IMG/VR virus record: IMGVR_UViG_3300032665_000140
Span: 1-30,062 of that record
Length of the DNA stretch: 30,062 nt
Origin: a virus
Reading direction: 5' to 3' (one strand)
Position 1 is the stretch's first letter, and each line of letters opens with the position of its first letter. Made by a program: the position numbers and the translations under genes. Under the pieces are notes generated by a model. The model had not been told where the DNA came from and did no database searches. It saw only the letters and a list, made by a program, of their open reading frames with translations. Of the stretch, positions 1 to 6,113 are shown one piece after another.

Positions 1-9
1 ATTCTAACA

Positions 10-615
10 TTGATGTTTGGAATAAATCCAGATGTTTCTCATGCAATAACAGCACCAACTATATCGTACAGCAGCGATGTATTGTATATCAACAAGTACA
101 TGAACTTGGTTACAATCAAGGATATGATAACAATTGATATCAGTAAAAAGAAGAACCTAGCATACCGAGTCGTAGACTTGGCAACTAATTCAACTTTTAC
201 AATGCCCTCATATAGCACAAAGCTAAATCTAAACCAAAGAGTAGACAACAGGGTAATAATCTCAAGACTTGCAAATGCAATCTTGAGTCAAGAGACTGGC
301 GGAGTAGATGCCTACTATCGCAAGTCTTATTCCAGCAGTGCATGTGGAGCTTTCCAATACATGTCAACATCATGGAATAACTTTATGGGATATAAGAGTG
401 CATGCGATGCACCAGAATGGGTACAGGACTCAAGAATGATTGATGAACTAAAAAGTTCTTACGCAACCTACCATGACTGGAGAAAAGCTGTAGCAGCACA
501 TCTATACCCATCAAGAGCAGGCAATATGGCTACTTGGAATCTTAGGGTTCGAGGAAATCCAACTGTCCGTGAATACGTCATATCTGTATTTCAGAAGGCG
601 AACATAGCATACTGA
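10..615 (+). CDS. Lytic transglycosylase-like protein (possibly 5'-partial)
   Basis: Probable peptidoglycan-cleaving muramidase of the SLT/lysozyme-like fold. Residues 93-98 read SQETGG, with E95 in the place of the catalytic glutamate, followed by GAFQYM (113-118) and a Trp/Asn-rich stretch, the usual E-S-GG...GAFQ pattern of transglycosylases. The N-terminal 75 residues are not recognised. The frame is open to the left edge; TTG at 10 and ATG at 13 are possible starts, so the true start may lie upstream. The stop overlaps the next start (TGATG). It sits beside a second wall-active gene, suggesting lysis or a tail-associated role (inference). Confidence 0.75.
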   Translation: MMFGINPDVSHAITAPTISYSSDVLYINKYMNLVTIKDMITIDISKKKNLAYRVVDLATNSTFTMPSYSTKLNLNQRVDNRVIISRLANAILSQETGGVDAYYRKSYSSSACGAFQYMSTSWNNFMGYKSACDAPEWVQDSRMIDELKSSYATYHDWRKAVAAHLYPSRAGNMATWNLRVRGNPTVREYVISVFQKANIAY

Positions 616-845
616 TGAAAATTCAAGTATTCTCTCAGTATTACAACATGGCTAGGGCAGGCAAAGTACAACCTTTGTTCTGTCCGAACCATAAAAGCGA
701 TCAGACATTTAGCGATGTCAGTTATTGGCTAACACACAAGATGGTGGAAGACGATATCGTGTTATACTGTACAGCATGCGGGTACGAGCAAAAAGCTGGC
801 TTGCAGCTTTACGAAAACATCTTGAAGGAGATAAAGAATGCCTAA
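615..845 (+). CDS. Small zinc-ribbon-like protein
   Basis: Unrecognised 76-aa protein. C23, H26 and the pair C52-x2-C55 (in YCTACGY) could bind one zinc ion. It overlaps the upstream stop by one base and the downstream start by 8 bases, so it is translationally coupled to both neighbours in one operon with the transglycosylase-like and NlpC/P60-like genes. Function unknown. Confidence 0.75.
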   Translation: MKIQVFSQYYNMARAGKVQPLFCPNHKSDQTFSDVSYWLTHKMVEDDIVLYCTACGYEQKAGLQLYENILKEIKNA

Positions 846-1311
846 TATTGGCGATTATTTTGTAGTAAGAACAAATGGCTGGGCTGGTTGGCTAATCAGA
901 ATTGGTACTGGCTCAAAATGGAACCATGCTGGTATCTATATTGGCGATGGCAAAATTGTAGAAGCAAGACCAGTCGGAGTAACAATCAGTGATCTCTCTA
1001 AGTATGACGGAATGCCAATCATGTGGAATACCGTTGTAGATACAATTTCTTCAGAAGACCGTGAAATTATTGTGAATAGAGCAAAAGCTTTCGTCGGAGA
1101 CAAGTATGGGTTTTGGTCAATCATCAATTTATCCCTAAAGATTCTATTTTTAGGCTTTTTCCCAAATATGATGCGAGCAGAAAATGAGAATAGCGTAATT
1201 TGCTCTCAACTGGTGGCATGGTGCTATTCAGTAGGTCATATTAAGGTATCAAATAAACAACATGCTCTTGTTACACCTAAAATTCTTGCTTATCGCTTGA
1301 CTGAAAAGTGA
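838..1311 (+). CDS. Permuted NlpC/P60 (YiiX/YebB-like) papain-fold peptidase
   Basis: 157-aa protein with the circularly permuted papain-like order. H30 lies in NHAGIYIGDG, the acidic partner is probably E42 (VEARP), and the nucleophile is probably C122 in ICSQL, after Y90 (DKYGFWS). The family includes YiiX-type hydrolases acting on peptides or lipids. In a phage it may trim peptidoglycan peptides or serve as a virion-associated hydrolase. The ATG is preceded by GGAG. Residues 97-110 are hydrophobic. Neighbour of the transglycosylase-like gene. Fold call fairly sure, substrate unknown. Confidence 0.8.
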   Translation: MPNIGDYFVVRTNGWAGWLIRIGTGSKWNHAGIYIGDGKIVEARPVGVTISDLSKYDGMPIMWNTVVDTISSEDREIIVNRAKAFVGDKYGFWSIINLSLKILFLGFFPNMMRAENENSVICSQLVAWCYSVGHIKVSNKQHALVTPKILAYRLTEK

Positions 1312-1325
1312 GTCGGAAGTAGGAA

Positions 1326-1841
1326 ATGGATCTTTTGCCTATTGTAAACAATCGCTCATGTGGCGAATGTACAAAATGCTGTGATGGACATCTTAGAGGA
1401 GAAATTAAGCTTACAGATGGTCGAGAATCATGGATTGGGCAAGAAGAAGATGGAACTTTGCATCCATGCGAGTTTCTTAAAGCAGGTGTAGGATGTGGGG
1501 TATACGAAAATCGCCCTACAATTCCTTGTAAGGTCTTTAAATGCGACTGGTTAACTAATCCTGATATGCCAGAATCATTCAAGCCTAGCAACTCTGGAGC
1601 CATATTCTCTACTCGTACTGTAAATGGACAGACATATACCAAAATTATTGAGGCGGGACGGAAGTTGGACTCAGAAGTTTTGTCTTGGGCCATTCAATAT
1701 TATATGTCAAGAGGTGAAAACTTCTCCTGGAGAGTATTAGAGAACATTTTTTGGCTTGGAGATGAAGAATTTAACAATATGATGGATAAGGGTTATCCAC
1801 TTTTATCAGAAACACATGCAGATGGCGAAAATAATCACTGA
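1326..1841 (+). CDS. YkgJ-family cysteine-cluster protein
   Basis: Contains the YkgJ/FliB-type signature: C12-x2-C15-x2-C18-C19 followed by C48 (PCEFL), C57 (GCGVYENRP), C68 and C73. These Cys are proposed in the family to chelate iron or zinc. The Y-x-x-RP segment between the later cysteines is typical. The C-terminal half (residues 80-171) is unrecognised. The first in-frame ATG, 14 bases after the previous stop, is used with a close AGGAAA. YkgJ proteins are annotated as putative metal chelators or methylase-related; the biochemical role is not settled. Confidence 0.8.
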   Translation: MDLLPIVNNRSCGECTKCCDGHLRGEIKLTDGRESWIGQEEDGTLHPCEFLKAGVGCGVYENRPTIPCKVFKCDWLTNPDMPESFKPSNSGAIFSTRTVNGQTYTKIIEAGRKLDSEVLSWAIQYYMSRGENFSWRVLENIFWLGDEEFNNMMDKGYPLLSETHADGENNH

Positions 1842-2079
1842 AAGGGCGTACATTGAGCCGTTCGGGGAGAATGAATCAGACAATTTTGCTATTTTGATAC
1901 ATATCAAGCAGGGGAATGATCATATTTATGCTGGAAATGTAGAATTAGATAGGCAAATCTCATGGATTTATCTCGAAAATACGCCAGAAGGCCATTTAGA
2001 GATAAACAGTTCGGCGGGAATGGAGAATAACAAATGGGATTACATAACAGAGGAGATATTAAGAGATGAACATAGCTGA
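1822..2079 (+). CDS. Hypothetical protein, 85 aa
   Basis: Not recognised. Starts inside the end of the YkgJ gene; ATG at 1816 and at 1822 are both possible (MQMAKII or MAKIITE). The later one is preferred because GCAGATGG gives no better ribosome site for the first. Compact alpha/beta composition with no Cys clusters. Same-strand overlap of about 20 bases suggests coupling. Confidence 0.65.
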   Translation: MAKIITERAYIEPFGENESDNFAILIHIKQGNDHIYAGNVELDRQISWIYLENTPEGHLEINSSAGMENNKWDYITEEILRDEHS

Positions 2080-2134
2080 ATATATATTTATAGTAATAAC
2101 AGCAGTATTTATAGTAGAATTTCTAAGGAGATAA
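2066..2134 (+). CDS. Single-span membrane micropeptide, 22 aa
   Basis: ATG at 2066 opens a 22-codon frame that is almost entirely one hydrophobic helix (IFIVITAVFIVEF) ending in two arginines. A GGAG lies 11 bases upstream, the start overlaps the previous gene, and the stop codon lies within the ribosome site of the next gene (AAGGAGATAATATG). The size is below usual gene-caller limits, but the arrangement matches the other tiny membrane peptides of this arm (4699, 7286, 9916). Confidence 0.5.
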   Translation: MNIAEYIFIVITAVFIVEFLRR

Positions 2135-2135
2135 T

Positions 2136-2369
2136 ATGAGTGAACTAAGAGTAAATACGCCAGAGGTAGATCCTATTTTAGAGAATATACGAGAATTGCT
2201 AGGAGCTATATTTATCCAAGAGCAACGTAATTATGATATGTTGATGATTATTGCAGATAAGCTAGGTGCTGATGCTAATAAGCTATTATCTATGCATGAA
2301 CTTGGAGAAGTTCTAGCTCCCGCCCCATCCTTTAAGTTTGATGAAAATGATGATAAACTAGATATATGA
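2136..2369 (+). CDS. Hypothetical protein, 77 aa
   Basis: Not recognised. Start fixed by a perfect AAGGAG 7 bases upstream of ATG. Predicted mostly helical (residues 12-55) with an acidic tail. The stop overlaps the next start (ATGATG), forming a coupled pair. Confidence 0.75.
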   Translation: MSELRVNTPEVDPILENIRELLGAIFIQEQRNYDMLMIIADKLGADANKLLSMHELGEVLAPAPSFKFDENDDKLDI

Positions 2370-2521
2370 TGGTACCAAGACACCAAGCTAAAAGTCAATT
2401 TAAATCTCCTCACTTCGGAGTACCTCATGATAACCCAAAGTCTAAAGAAGAACAATGGGAAAAAGCTATTGAAGAATTTTTCTCCCGCTTTTTTTCAAAA
2501 CTTAAATTTTGGAAGAAATAA
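2366..2521 (+). CDS. Basic small protein, 51 aa
   Basis: Reads from ATGATG overlapping the preceding stop to TAA at 2519. The C-terminal third is amphipathic and basic (FFSRFFSKLKFWKK), as in membrane- or nucleic-acid-binding helices. Last + strand gene before the first regulatory region. Function unknown. Confidence 0.55.
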   Translation: MMVPRHQAKSQFKSPHFGVPHDNPKSKEEQWEKAIEEFFSRFFSKLKFWKK

Positions 2522-2529
2522 GTTACTCG

Positions 2530-2658
2530 CTAGTAATATAAACTAGGATCTAGAGATTCCTTTAATTGCTTTGCATGAAATCCACAATAGTGAAATATAC
2601 CTATATCTGTAGAGATAGTCTCTTTGTATTCCCGCCAACATTTATCACAGCTTCTCAT
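2530..2658 (-). CDS. 42-aa zinc-finger miniprotein, opposite strand, leaderless
   Basis: Minus-strand frame with C4-x2-C7 near the N-terminus and C25-x2-H28 later (CDKC... YCGFH), a plausible single zinc site. TATAAT (2665-2670, minus sense, preceded by TGA) ends exactly 6 bases before the ATG. That is the same geometry as the other leaderless genes here, which supports expression. It is the only minus-strand gene candidate in the left arm and converges on the 2366-2521 gene. Function unknown; could be a chance frame, but the Cys/His spacing and promoter argue otherwise. Confidence 0.5.
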   Translation of the reverse strand: MRSCDKCWREYKETISTDIGIFHYCGFHAKQLKESLDPSLYY

Positions 2659-2962
2659 AATGTAATTATATCATCTTCCCCGTTCTCAGCATTTTCACAG
2701 TTTCAAATTTGATCAAAATGTTAATGGGCATTTATTTTGTATGATACATAAATTTTTTTTCAAAAGCAAAAAATAATAGTCCGCCCGAAATGTCCGAATT
2801 GTAAGCATTCTGCCCTCAAAATGTGGTGTACATCACAAAAATAAATTAAAAAATGTCCAATTTGTGTGCATTTTGGAGTTGAAAATGTCAGTGGGTTCTG
2901 TTATACTTACAGTATTGAAAGTTAATAAAGGTTATTAACTAGAAAAAAGAAAGGACAATAAA
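2659..2962 (+). promoter_or_regulatory. Intergenic regulatory cassette A with TGTCAGTGG promoter
   Basis: 304-base gene-free stretch. Holds TGTCCGAAT at 2791 and TGTCCAATT at 2854 (9-bp repeat module), a CRP-like palindrome TGTGGTGTACATCACA at 2822-2837, and a promoter: TTGAAA (2879-2884), TGTCAGTGG from 2886, and extended -10 TGT-TATACT (2902-2907). Transcription would start near 2914 and read the 2963 gene. The left part (2659-2700) carries the minus-strand promoter of the 42-aa gene. Confidence 0.65.
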
Positions 2963-3148
2963 ATGTCACTAGTAGTAAAAAACGAAATCTGTTCAGTACA
3001 CACAGAATGTCAAAACGAGTTCTACCTAGAGTTCGCTAACTGCGAAACTTGCGGAATTAAAATCCTCGTAGACTATGAGTTCAATACAGGTGAACAAATC
3101 AAGTTCAACTGTCATAACTGCGGAGATGGAAATACTCTCCAAATGTGA
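2963..3148 (+). CDS. Zinc-ribbon protein, 61 aa
   Basis: C27-x2-C30 (CETC) and C50-x2-C53 (CHNC) form a classic two-knuckle zinc ribbon; C10, H13 and C16 are extra. Ribosome site AAAGGA upstream of ATG. First gene behind cassette A. A CRP-like palindrome (3144-3159) overlaps its stop codon. Possibly a transcription or nuclease accessory factor, but zinc ribbons this small are not diagnostic. Confidence 0.75.
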   Translation: MSLVVKNEICSVHTECQNEFYLEFANCETCGIKILVDYEFNTGEQIKFNCHNCGDGNTLQM

Positions 3149-3209
3149 GTCAAATCACACAGACACAACGGCGTGTCGAGTTGATTTTCTCGAAATAGTG
3201 TGATAGTAT
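3144..3209 (+). promoter_or_regulatory. CRP-like palindrome plus TTGATT/TAGTAT promoter
   Basis: TGTGAGTCAAATCACA (3144-3159) is a full TGTGA-N6-TCACA palindrome overlapping the stop codon of the zinc-ribbon gene. It is followed by CGGCGTGTCG (3169-3178) and, two bases on, TTGATT (3181-3186)-N17-TAGTAT (3204-3209) with an extended TGA. The block CGGCGTGTCG-N2-TTGATTTTCT recurs at 4221 with the same spacing. Likely promoter for the 3349 operon. Confidence 0.6.
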
Positions 3210-3249
3210 TTCACCATAAAATTAAATAAAGAAAAATCCTAGTGAGCCT

Positions 3250-3293
3250 GTGAGCCTTAGCAAATAATCCGAAAGGTGAGCCTAAGCAAATAA
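3250..3293 (+). repeat. Direct repeat, 18 bp, period 26
   Basis: GTGAGCCTTAGCAAATAA (3250-3267) and GTGAGCCTAAGCAAATAA (3276-3293) differ at one base; a partial copy GTGAGCCT begins at 3242. They lie in the long leader between the 3204 promoter and the 3349 gene. Role unknown. Confidence 0.7.
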
Positions 3294-3348
3294 CAGCAAA
3301 TAATCTAGCCAACAAAAGAAAAAGAAAGTATCTTGAAAGGATAACTAA

Positions 3349-3585
3349 ATGAATATAAATGAATACTATGAAACAGTTCGCAACGATATTGCGAAAGAGT
3401 TCGGCTTAGAGGCTGGCGGTTATGCTCCCGCTCCCCGCTATGCGTTACCTATAACTATCGCACAGCGTATTAACGCTAAATATCCTAGCGAGTTTAGCGT
3501 AAGTCGTTTTGATAGAAAGTTAAACCCTAAGGCTGTGTATATCGCACAGCGTTACATCTCTCTAGTAATGAAAGGTGGCAACTAA
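3349..3585 (+). CDS. Hypothetical protein, 78 aa
   Basis: Not recognised. Start chosen for the GAAAGGA upstream. Basic, with a proline-rich turn (APAPRYALP) and a helical C-terminal half, compatible with a small DNA-binding protein but without a firm motif. Followed at one base by the 3587 gene through AAAGGTGGCAACTAATATG, the same leader found again before the 6114 gene. Confidence 0.7.
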   Translation: MNINEYYETVRNDIAKEFGLEAGGYAPAPRYALPITIAQRINAKYPSEFSVSRFDRKLNPKAVYIAQRYISLVMKGGN

Positions 3586-3586
3586 T

Positions 3587-3745
3587 ATGTCATACTCTTT
3601 CGATAAATCTTATTCCCGTTGGGATAACCTAGCAGATGAATACCAATCTATGCTAGATGAATTGAATAGTGAAAAATTAACCGAGCAAGAATTGCAATCG
3701 GTATTAGTTGCAGTTGATGACTTTGACTTAGATGAGGTGCTTTAA
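3587..3745 (+). CDS. Acidic small protein, 52 aa
   Basis: ATG at 3587 directly after the previous stop, ribosome site AAAGGTGG at proper spacing. Strongly acidic (many D/E, residues 15-52), a composition common in phage inhibitor or DNA-mimic proteins, though nothing specific is seen. Stop and next start overlap (TAATG). Confidence 0.6.
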   Translation: MSYSFDKSYSRWDNLADEYQSMLDELNSEKLTEQELQSVLVAVDDFDLDEVL

Positions 3746-3846
3746 TGAATGACCCGTGGCTTCTATTTGCAGGTGCAGTACAACTAGATCACCTAACAGA
3801 TGAACAACTTGAAATCGTAAACGATATTTTTAAAGATTGGAAATAA
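3745..3846 (+). CDS. Small protein, 33 aa
   Basis: Starts on the last base of the previous stop (TAATG) and ends 6 bases before the RKDY gene. Sequence LTDEQLEIVNDIFKDW is helical and amphipathic. Unrecognised; coupling on both sides is the main support. Confidence 0.5.
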   Translation: MNDPWLLFAGAVQLDHLTDEQLEIVNDIFKDWK

Positions 3847-3852
3847 AATAAA

Positions 3853-4035
3853 ATGATGAGCCGTAAAGACTATGTAAAAGTAGCAGATATTCTCGCTAGT
3901 GTCCGCAATGATTTGGATCGTGAAACTATGTCGCATTTAATTGAAAAGTTTAGCGATTTATTTTTTGCTGATAATCATAACTTCTCACCTACAAGATTTG
4001 AATCTGCTTGTTATAAAGAGACTACCTTAGTGTAG
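3853..4035 (+). CDS. RKDY-family small protein, paralogue 1
   Basis: 60 aa. One of three paralogues in the window (others at 5381 and 5553) sharing RKDY-x3-A-x-I/V near the N-terminus, a central E/D-x-L-V-x2-F block, and a C-terminal DN-x-R/N-F-x4-RF-x4-C. This layout is familiar from hypothetical proteins of actinobacterial phages; function unknown. Starts MMSRKDY; the second Met is equally possible. Its stop lies inside the arm of a hairpin (4018-4039). Confidence 0.75.
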   Translation: MMSRKDYVKVADILASVRNDLDRETMSHLIEKFSDLFFADNHNFSPTRFESACYKETTLV

Positions 4036-4039
4036 TCTC
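4018..4039 (+). terminator. Hairpin overlapping a stop codon, abutting TTGACA
   Basis: GAGACTAC (4018-4025) pairs perfectly with GTAGTCTC (4032-4039), 6-base loop. No T-tract follows; instead TTGACATTCCC begins at 4040. A copy of TTGACATTCCC, also leading into CCTGGGC-TGTCCGA, occurs at 7388. Terminator or RNA-processing hairpin. Confidence 0.5.
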
Positions 4040-4178
4040 TTGACATTCCCCGATTTTTTGCCCTGGGCTGTGTCCGATATGTCCGAATTGTACTGTGGTG
4101 TAGTTCACAAATGCCACGCTCCACATAGTGATACTACTGGCGGGTATACTAGACAGTAGCGATTTTATGTGTTATACT
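4040..4178 (+). promoter_or_regulatory. Regulatory cassette B
   Basis: In order: TTGACATTCCC, CCTGGGC (4062), TGTCCGATATGTCCGAATTG (4071-4090; two 9-bp TGTCCGANN repeats), CRP-like TGTGGTGTAGTTCACA (4094-4109), and a promoter TAGACA (4150-4155)-N17-TATACT (4173-4178) with TG one base ahead of the -10. The TGTCAGTGG block is missing here. Confidence 0.6.
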
Positions 4179-4220
4179 TCCAGTATTGAAAAATTAAATA
4201 AAAAAAATATTGGCAACACA

Positions 4221-4261
4221 CGGCGTGTCGCCTTGATTTTCTAGCAAATGTCTGCTAGAAT
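4221..4261 (+). promoter_or_regulatory. Promoter TTGATT-N17-TAGAAT behind CGGCGTGTCG
   Basis: CGGCGTGTCG (4221-4230), two bases, TTGATT (4233-4238), 17-base spacer ending TGC, TAGAAT (4256-4261). Same block and spacing as at 3169-3209. Would drive the 4295-5006 genes from a start near 4268. Confidence 0.65.
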
Positions 4262-4294
4262 ACTCGTATTAAACAATAAAGAAAGGTGGTCAAA

Positions 4295-4492
4295 ATGACT
4301 ACACTAACAAATGAAGTAAATCTAGGCAAAATGCTTGGAATTTCTGCTCAACTAGAAAATCGTATGATTCACGATTTTAACAATGGTGGATTAGTTTCCA
4401 CTTATGGATTAAATACTCGTCAGCGTATTATCGCTCTAAAAGTTTTCTTAGGTGGAAATGCCCCTAAGTGTACTTGTATCAAGTGTCTCTAA
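4295..4492 (+). CDS. Small protein with C-terminal CTCIKC motif, 65 aa
   Basis: ATG at 4295 follows GAAAGG with good spacing; an upstream GTG at 4286 would add three residues but overlaps the ribosome site. Predicted helical, ending in C-x-C-x2-C, a possible half metal site. Unrecognised. First gene behind the 4256 promoter. Confidence 0.7.
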   Translation: MTTLTNEVNLGKMLGISAQLENRMIHDFNNGGLVSTYGLNTRQRIIALKVFLGGNAPKCTCIKCL

Positions 4493-4507
4493 AGAAAGGA
4501 CTATAAA

Positions 4508-4702
4508 ATGTCACTTAGTTTAATTAACAAAATTTATCAAGGTAAGACTATCACTTGGAAAGGTGAATTCTTTACCATAACAAAAGTAACTGCTGTAAAT
4601 GATGAGCAGGAAATTTTTAACGCAATTATCACAGGTTTAGTTGATAATAAAGATTATGGCTTGACTTGTTCTTATCAAGAATTGTGGGAGGCTGCTAAGT
4701 GA
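4508..4702 (+). CDS. Hypothetical protein, 64 aa
   Basis: Ribosome site AAAGGA before ATG. Short beta-rich protein (residues 10-50) with a WKGEFFTITKV stretch. Not recognised. Its last codon provides the start of the next gene (GTGA overlap). Confidence 0.7.
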   Translation: MSLSLINKIYQGKTITWKGEFFTITKVTAVNDEQEIFNAIITGLVDNKDYGLTCSYQELWEAAK

Positions 4703-4812
4703 TTATTCTAACATACTTAACTCGTGCTGCACTATTGCTAATGTCAGTGCCTCTTGGTATAATAATGACACAAATTGTAAAAGAACTAATGAATGATGAG
4801 GCTTGGAAATAA
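4699..4812 (+). CDS. Single-span membrane micropeptide, 37 aa
   Basis: GTG at 4699 overlaps the previous stop (GTGA). One hydrophobic segment (about residues 9-27) followed by a charged tail; ends TAATG into the next gene. Its codons for LMSVPLGIIM contain a full copy of the TGTCAGTG/TATAAT promoter (4742-4763). Confidence 0.55.
   Translation: MIILTYLTRAALLLMSVPLGIIMTQIVKELMNDEAWK
4742..4763 (+). promoter_or_regulatory. Intragenic promoter, TGTCAGTG type
   Basis: TGTCAGTG begins at 4742 and TATAAT lies at 4758-4763, the same 16-base offset as in the other nine copies. It is inside the 37-aa membrane gene, reading toward the signal-peptide gene at 4812. Confidence 0.55.
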
Positions 4813-5006
4813 TGAAAAAATTATTGTTCGCTCTAGTAGTTTTGGCTCTATTGGTAACAACTCAAAATGCTAATGCGAAAACTTATCGCACACCCGCCGT
4901 TCATACACTAAGTATCTCAAAATCGTATCACTACGGATACACTTATCATAGATTAACTCGTATTCGCTGTGCTTATTCGGGCTGTCGCTCAAAAAGCCAG
5001 CCTTGA
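4812..5006 (+). CDS. Secreted small protein with signal peptide
   Basis: 64 aa. Residues 1-22 (MKKLLFALVVLALLVTTQNANA) form a clear Sec signal ending in a consensus ANA cleavage site. The mature part is about 42 residues, rich in Tyr/His/Arg, with two Cys (CAYSGC) that could form a disulfide outside. ATG at 4812 overlaps the previous stop; an upstream TTG would spoil the signal peptide. A secreted phage microprotein may act on the envelope (inference). Confidence 0.7.
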   Translation: MKKLLFALVVLALLVTTQNANAKTYRTPAVHTLSISKSYHYGYTYHRLTRIRCAYSGCRSKSQP

Positions 5007-5031
5007 CAAAGTTTCTGCCGTATGGTAGGAT
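5003..5031 (+). promoter_or_regulatory. Promoter TTGACA-N17-TAGGAT
   Basis: Consensus -35 TTGACA (5003-5008), 17-base spacer ending TGG, -10 TAGGAT (5026-5031). The -35 overlaps the end of the signal-peptide gene. Drives the 5067 gene. Confidence 0.7.
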
Positions 5032-5066
5032 TAGACACTAACAACAACAAAAGAAAAGGATAGAAA

Positions 5067-5240
5067 ATGACAAACGAAACAACAGGCAAGCAGTACCAAA
5101 TTGGCGACTTGTTCACAACACAACGCTCAAAGGTAACAGGTGTAATCAAGGAGATTGTGCCAACATCATCACCAAAGCGTACTCGTGTTAAGTTGTCGGT
5201 AGACGGAAAAGACCGTTGGACAACTTTCTCCGCTAAGTAA
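5067..5240 (+). CDS. Conserved-looking phage protein, 57 aa
   Basis: ATG follows AAAAGGATAG. Compact beta-rich protein: F/T-TTQRSKVTGVIKEIVP, then RTRVKLSVDGKDRWTTF. The arrangement resembles short SH3-like hypothetical proteins seen in actinobacteriophages; function unknown. Monocistronic behind a strong promoter and followed by an inverted repeat. Confidence 0.7.
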   Translation: MTNETTGKQYQIGDLFTTQRSKVTGVIKEIVPTSSPKRTRVKLSVDGKDRWTTFSAK

Positions 5241-5241
5241 G

Positions 5242-5259
5242 TTTGGTTAAATAACCAAA
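5242..5259 (+). repeat. Perfect inverted repeat after the 57-aa gene
   Basis: TTTGGTTA-AA-TAACCAAA, 18 bases, directly after the stop at 5240. The 2-base centre suits a protein-binding palindrome better than a terminator hairpin, and no T-tract follows. Confidence 0.5.
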
Positions 5260-5302
5260 TGTCCCGAGCAAGACATAAAAAGGCTCAACACAACCCAAAT
5301 AA

Positions 5303-5354
5303 TGATATAATGTTAAGGCGGGATTGCCGAATAATATCTCACACTCCCGCCTTA
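5303..5354 (+). promoter_or_regulatory. Promoter with 5'-terminal mRNA hairpin
   Basis: Extended -10 TGA-TATAAT (5303-5311), no good -35. The predicted start is near 5318, so the transcript would begin inside TAAGGCGGGA (5314-5323), which pairs with TCCCGCCTTA (5345-5354). A GC-rich stem at the 5' end just before the ribosome site (AAAGGATAG) could stabilise the mRNA or act as an operator. Confidence 0.5.
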
Positions 5355-5380
5355 CACTTAACAAAAGGATAGAAAATAAA

Positions 5381-5551
5381 ATGACAAGAAAAGACTACAT
5401 TGTAATCGCAGAAGTTTTGAGAAAATTTTCAACCTCTTTAGAAATTACAGAGTTTGAAGATTTGGTAAGCGAATTTTCTGAAGTAATGAAAAAAGATAAT
5501 GATAGGTTTGACACAGAAAGATTTTCTCGTGCTTGCTGGGGGAGAAAATAA
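5381..5551 (+). CDS. RKDY-family small protein, paralogue 2
   Basis: 56 aa, MTRKDYIVIAEVL...EFEDLVSEF...DNDRFDTERF. The start at 5381 matches the two paralogues and follows AAAGGATAG; a longer frame from 5324 runs through the leader hairpin and is rejected. Ends one base before the next paralogue begins. Tandem arrangement implies local duplication. Confidence 0.8.
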   Translation: MTRKDYIVIAEVLRKFSTSLEITEFEDLVSEFSEVMKKDNDRFDTERFSRACWGRK

Positions 5552-5552
5552 A

Positions 5553-5732
5553 ATGATGACAAGAAAAGACTATGTAGCAACCGCAGAAATTATTAACTCA
5601 TACGCAGACGAAATTAAATTAAATGTGTTGGAAGATTTGGTAAATGATTTTATTGAAATGTTTGCTACTGATAATGAAAGATTTGACTCGGATAGATTTT
5701 GGGAAGAATGTTTCAAGAATACAAATCACTAA
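5553..5732 (+). CDS. RKDY-family small protein, paralogue 3
   Basis: 59 aa, MMTRKDYVATAEII...LEDLVNDF...DNERFDSDRF...EC. Start set by similarity to paralogues 1 and 2 and by GGGGAG upstream; frame upstream of 5553 is not part of the gene. Function unknown; acidic in its C-terminal half. Confidence 0.8.
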   Translation: MMTRKDYVATAEIINSYADEIKLNVLEDLVNDFIEMFATDNERFDSDRFWEECFKNTNH

Positions 5733-5845
5733 TGGAAAAAGTAAAACGCATACAAGAGCTTAGGCGTAGCAATGCTGCTACGCCTTTGCGAAATAAAAAA
5801 AAATATAATCGCAAACAAAAATATAAAAATAAATTTGACAACTGA
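5732..5845 (+). CDS. Very basic peptide, 37 aa (doubtful)
   Basis: ATG shares a base with the previous stop (TAATG) and the frame gives a Lys/Arg-rich peptide with about 15 basic residues. However, it contains the terminator-like hairpin at 5762-5785 and the A-rich stretch after it encodes the Lys run. Either a genuine basic tail gene or a chance frame through a terminator. Confidence 0.35.
   Translation: MEKVKRIQELRRSNAATPLRNKKKYNRKQKYKNKFDN
5762..5788 (+). terminator. Terminator-like hairpin after RKDY pair
   Basis: AGGCGTAGC (5762-5770) pairs with GCTACGCCT (5777-5785), 6-base loop, followed by TTG. Perfect 9-bp GC-rich stem with a short U run. Ends the 5381-5732 operon ahead of cassette C. 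Confidence 0.6.
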
Positions 5846-5852
5846 TCCGTTT

Positions 5853-5970
5853 TGGGCCCAGGGAATGTCCGATTTGCACCATTTGTCTGTCAATAGCAAC
5901 ACGCCGTATTAAGATGTGTTTTTTATCACAGTGTTTTAAGTAGACAGATGTCAGTGGGGTATGCTATACT
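5853..5970 (+). promoter_or_regulatory. Regulatory cassette C with TGTCAGTGG promoter
   Basis: GGGCCCAGGG (5854), TGTCCGATT (5866) followed in 9-bp steps by TGCACCATT and TGTCTGTCA, ACACGCCG (5901), CRP-like TGTGTTTTTTATCACA (5915-5930), then promoter TAGACA (5941-5946), TGTCAGTGG (5949) and TGC-TATACT (5965-5970). Reads into the 5999 gene. Confidence 0.65.
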
Positions 5971-5998
5971 TACGGCATAGAAAGAAAGAAGGTCTTAA

Positions 5999-6112
5999 AT
6001 GAACCTAGAAGAATACAAGGCGTATGTCCTTGCTACCCGCCAACAGTCCACGATGTCAGTGGTCAATGATATAATCAACTCAACAAAGAAAGAAAAGGAA
6101 GGTGGCAACTAA
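5999..6112 (+). CDS. Small protein, 37 aa, hosting an internal promoter
   Basis: ATG follows GAAGG. Unrecognised helical peptide. Codons 19-26 (MSVVNDII) are exactly the TGTCAGTGG...TATAAT promoter of the next gene, so the protein sequence is constrained by the promoter. The Ser/Lys/Glu-rich end carries the ribosome site AAGGAAGGTGG. Confidence 0.5.
   Translation: MNLEEYKAYVLATRQQSTMSVVNDIINSTKKEKEGGN
6054..6075 (+). promoter_or_regulatory. Intragenic TGTCAGTGG promoter
   Basis: TGTCAGTGG from 6054, TGA-TATAAT with TATAAT at 6070-6075, lying in frame in the 37-aa gene. Would give a separate mRNA for the 6114-6598 genes. Confidence 0.6.
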
Positions 6113-6113
6113 T

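Noticed and set aside
1277-1693. 138-aa minus frame opposite the YkgJ-type gene
   Set aside because: Shadow of a gene with a strong Cys-cluster signature; no minus-strand promoter seen.
4040-4068. Functional promoter from TTGACA at 4040 (and 7388)
   Set aside because: No -10-like hexamer at 16-19 bases; the TTGACATTCCC block is conserved with CCTGGGC and seems to be part of the cassette rather than a -35.
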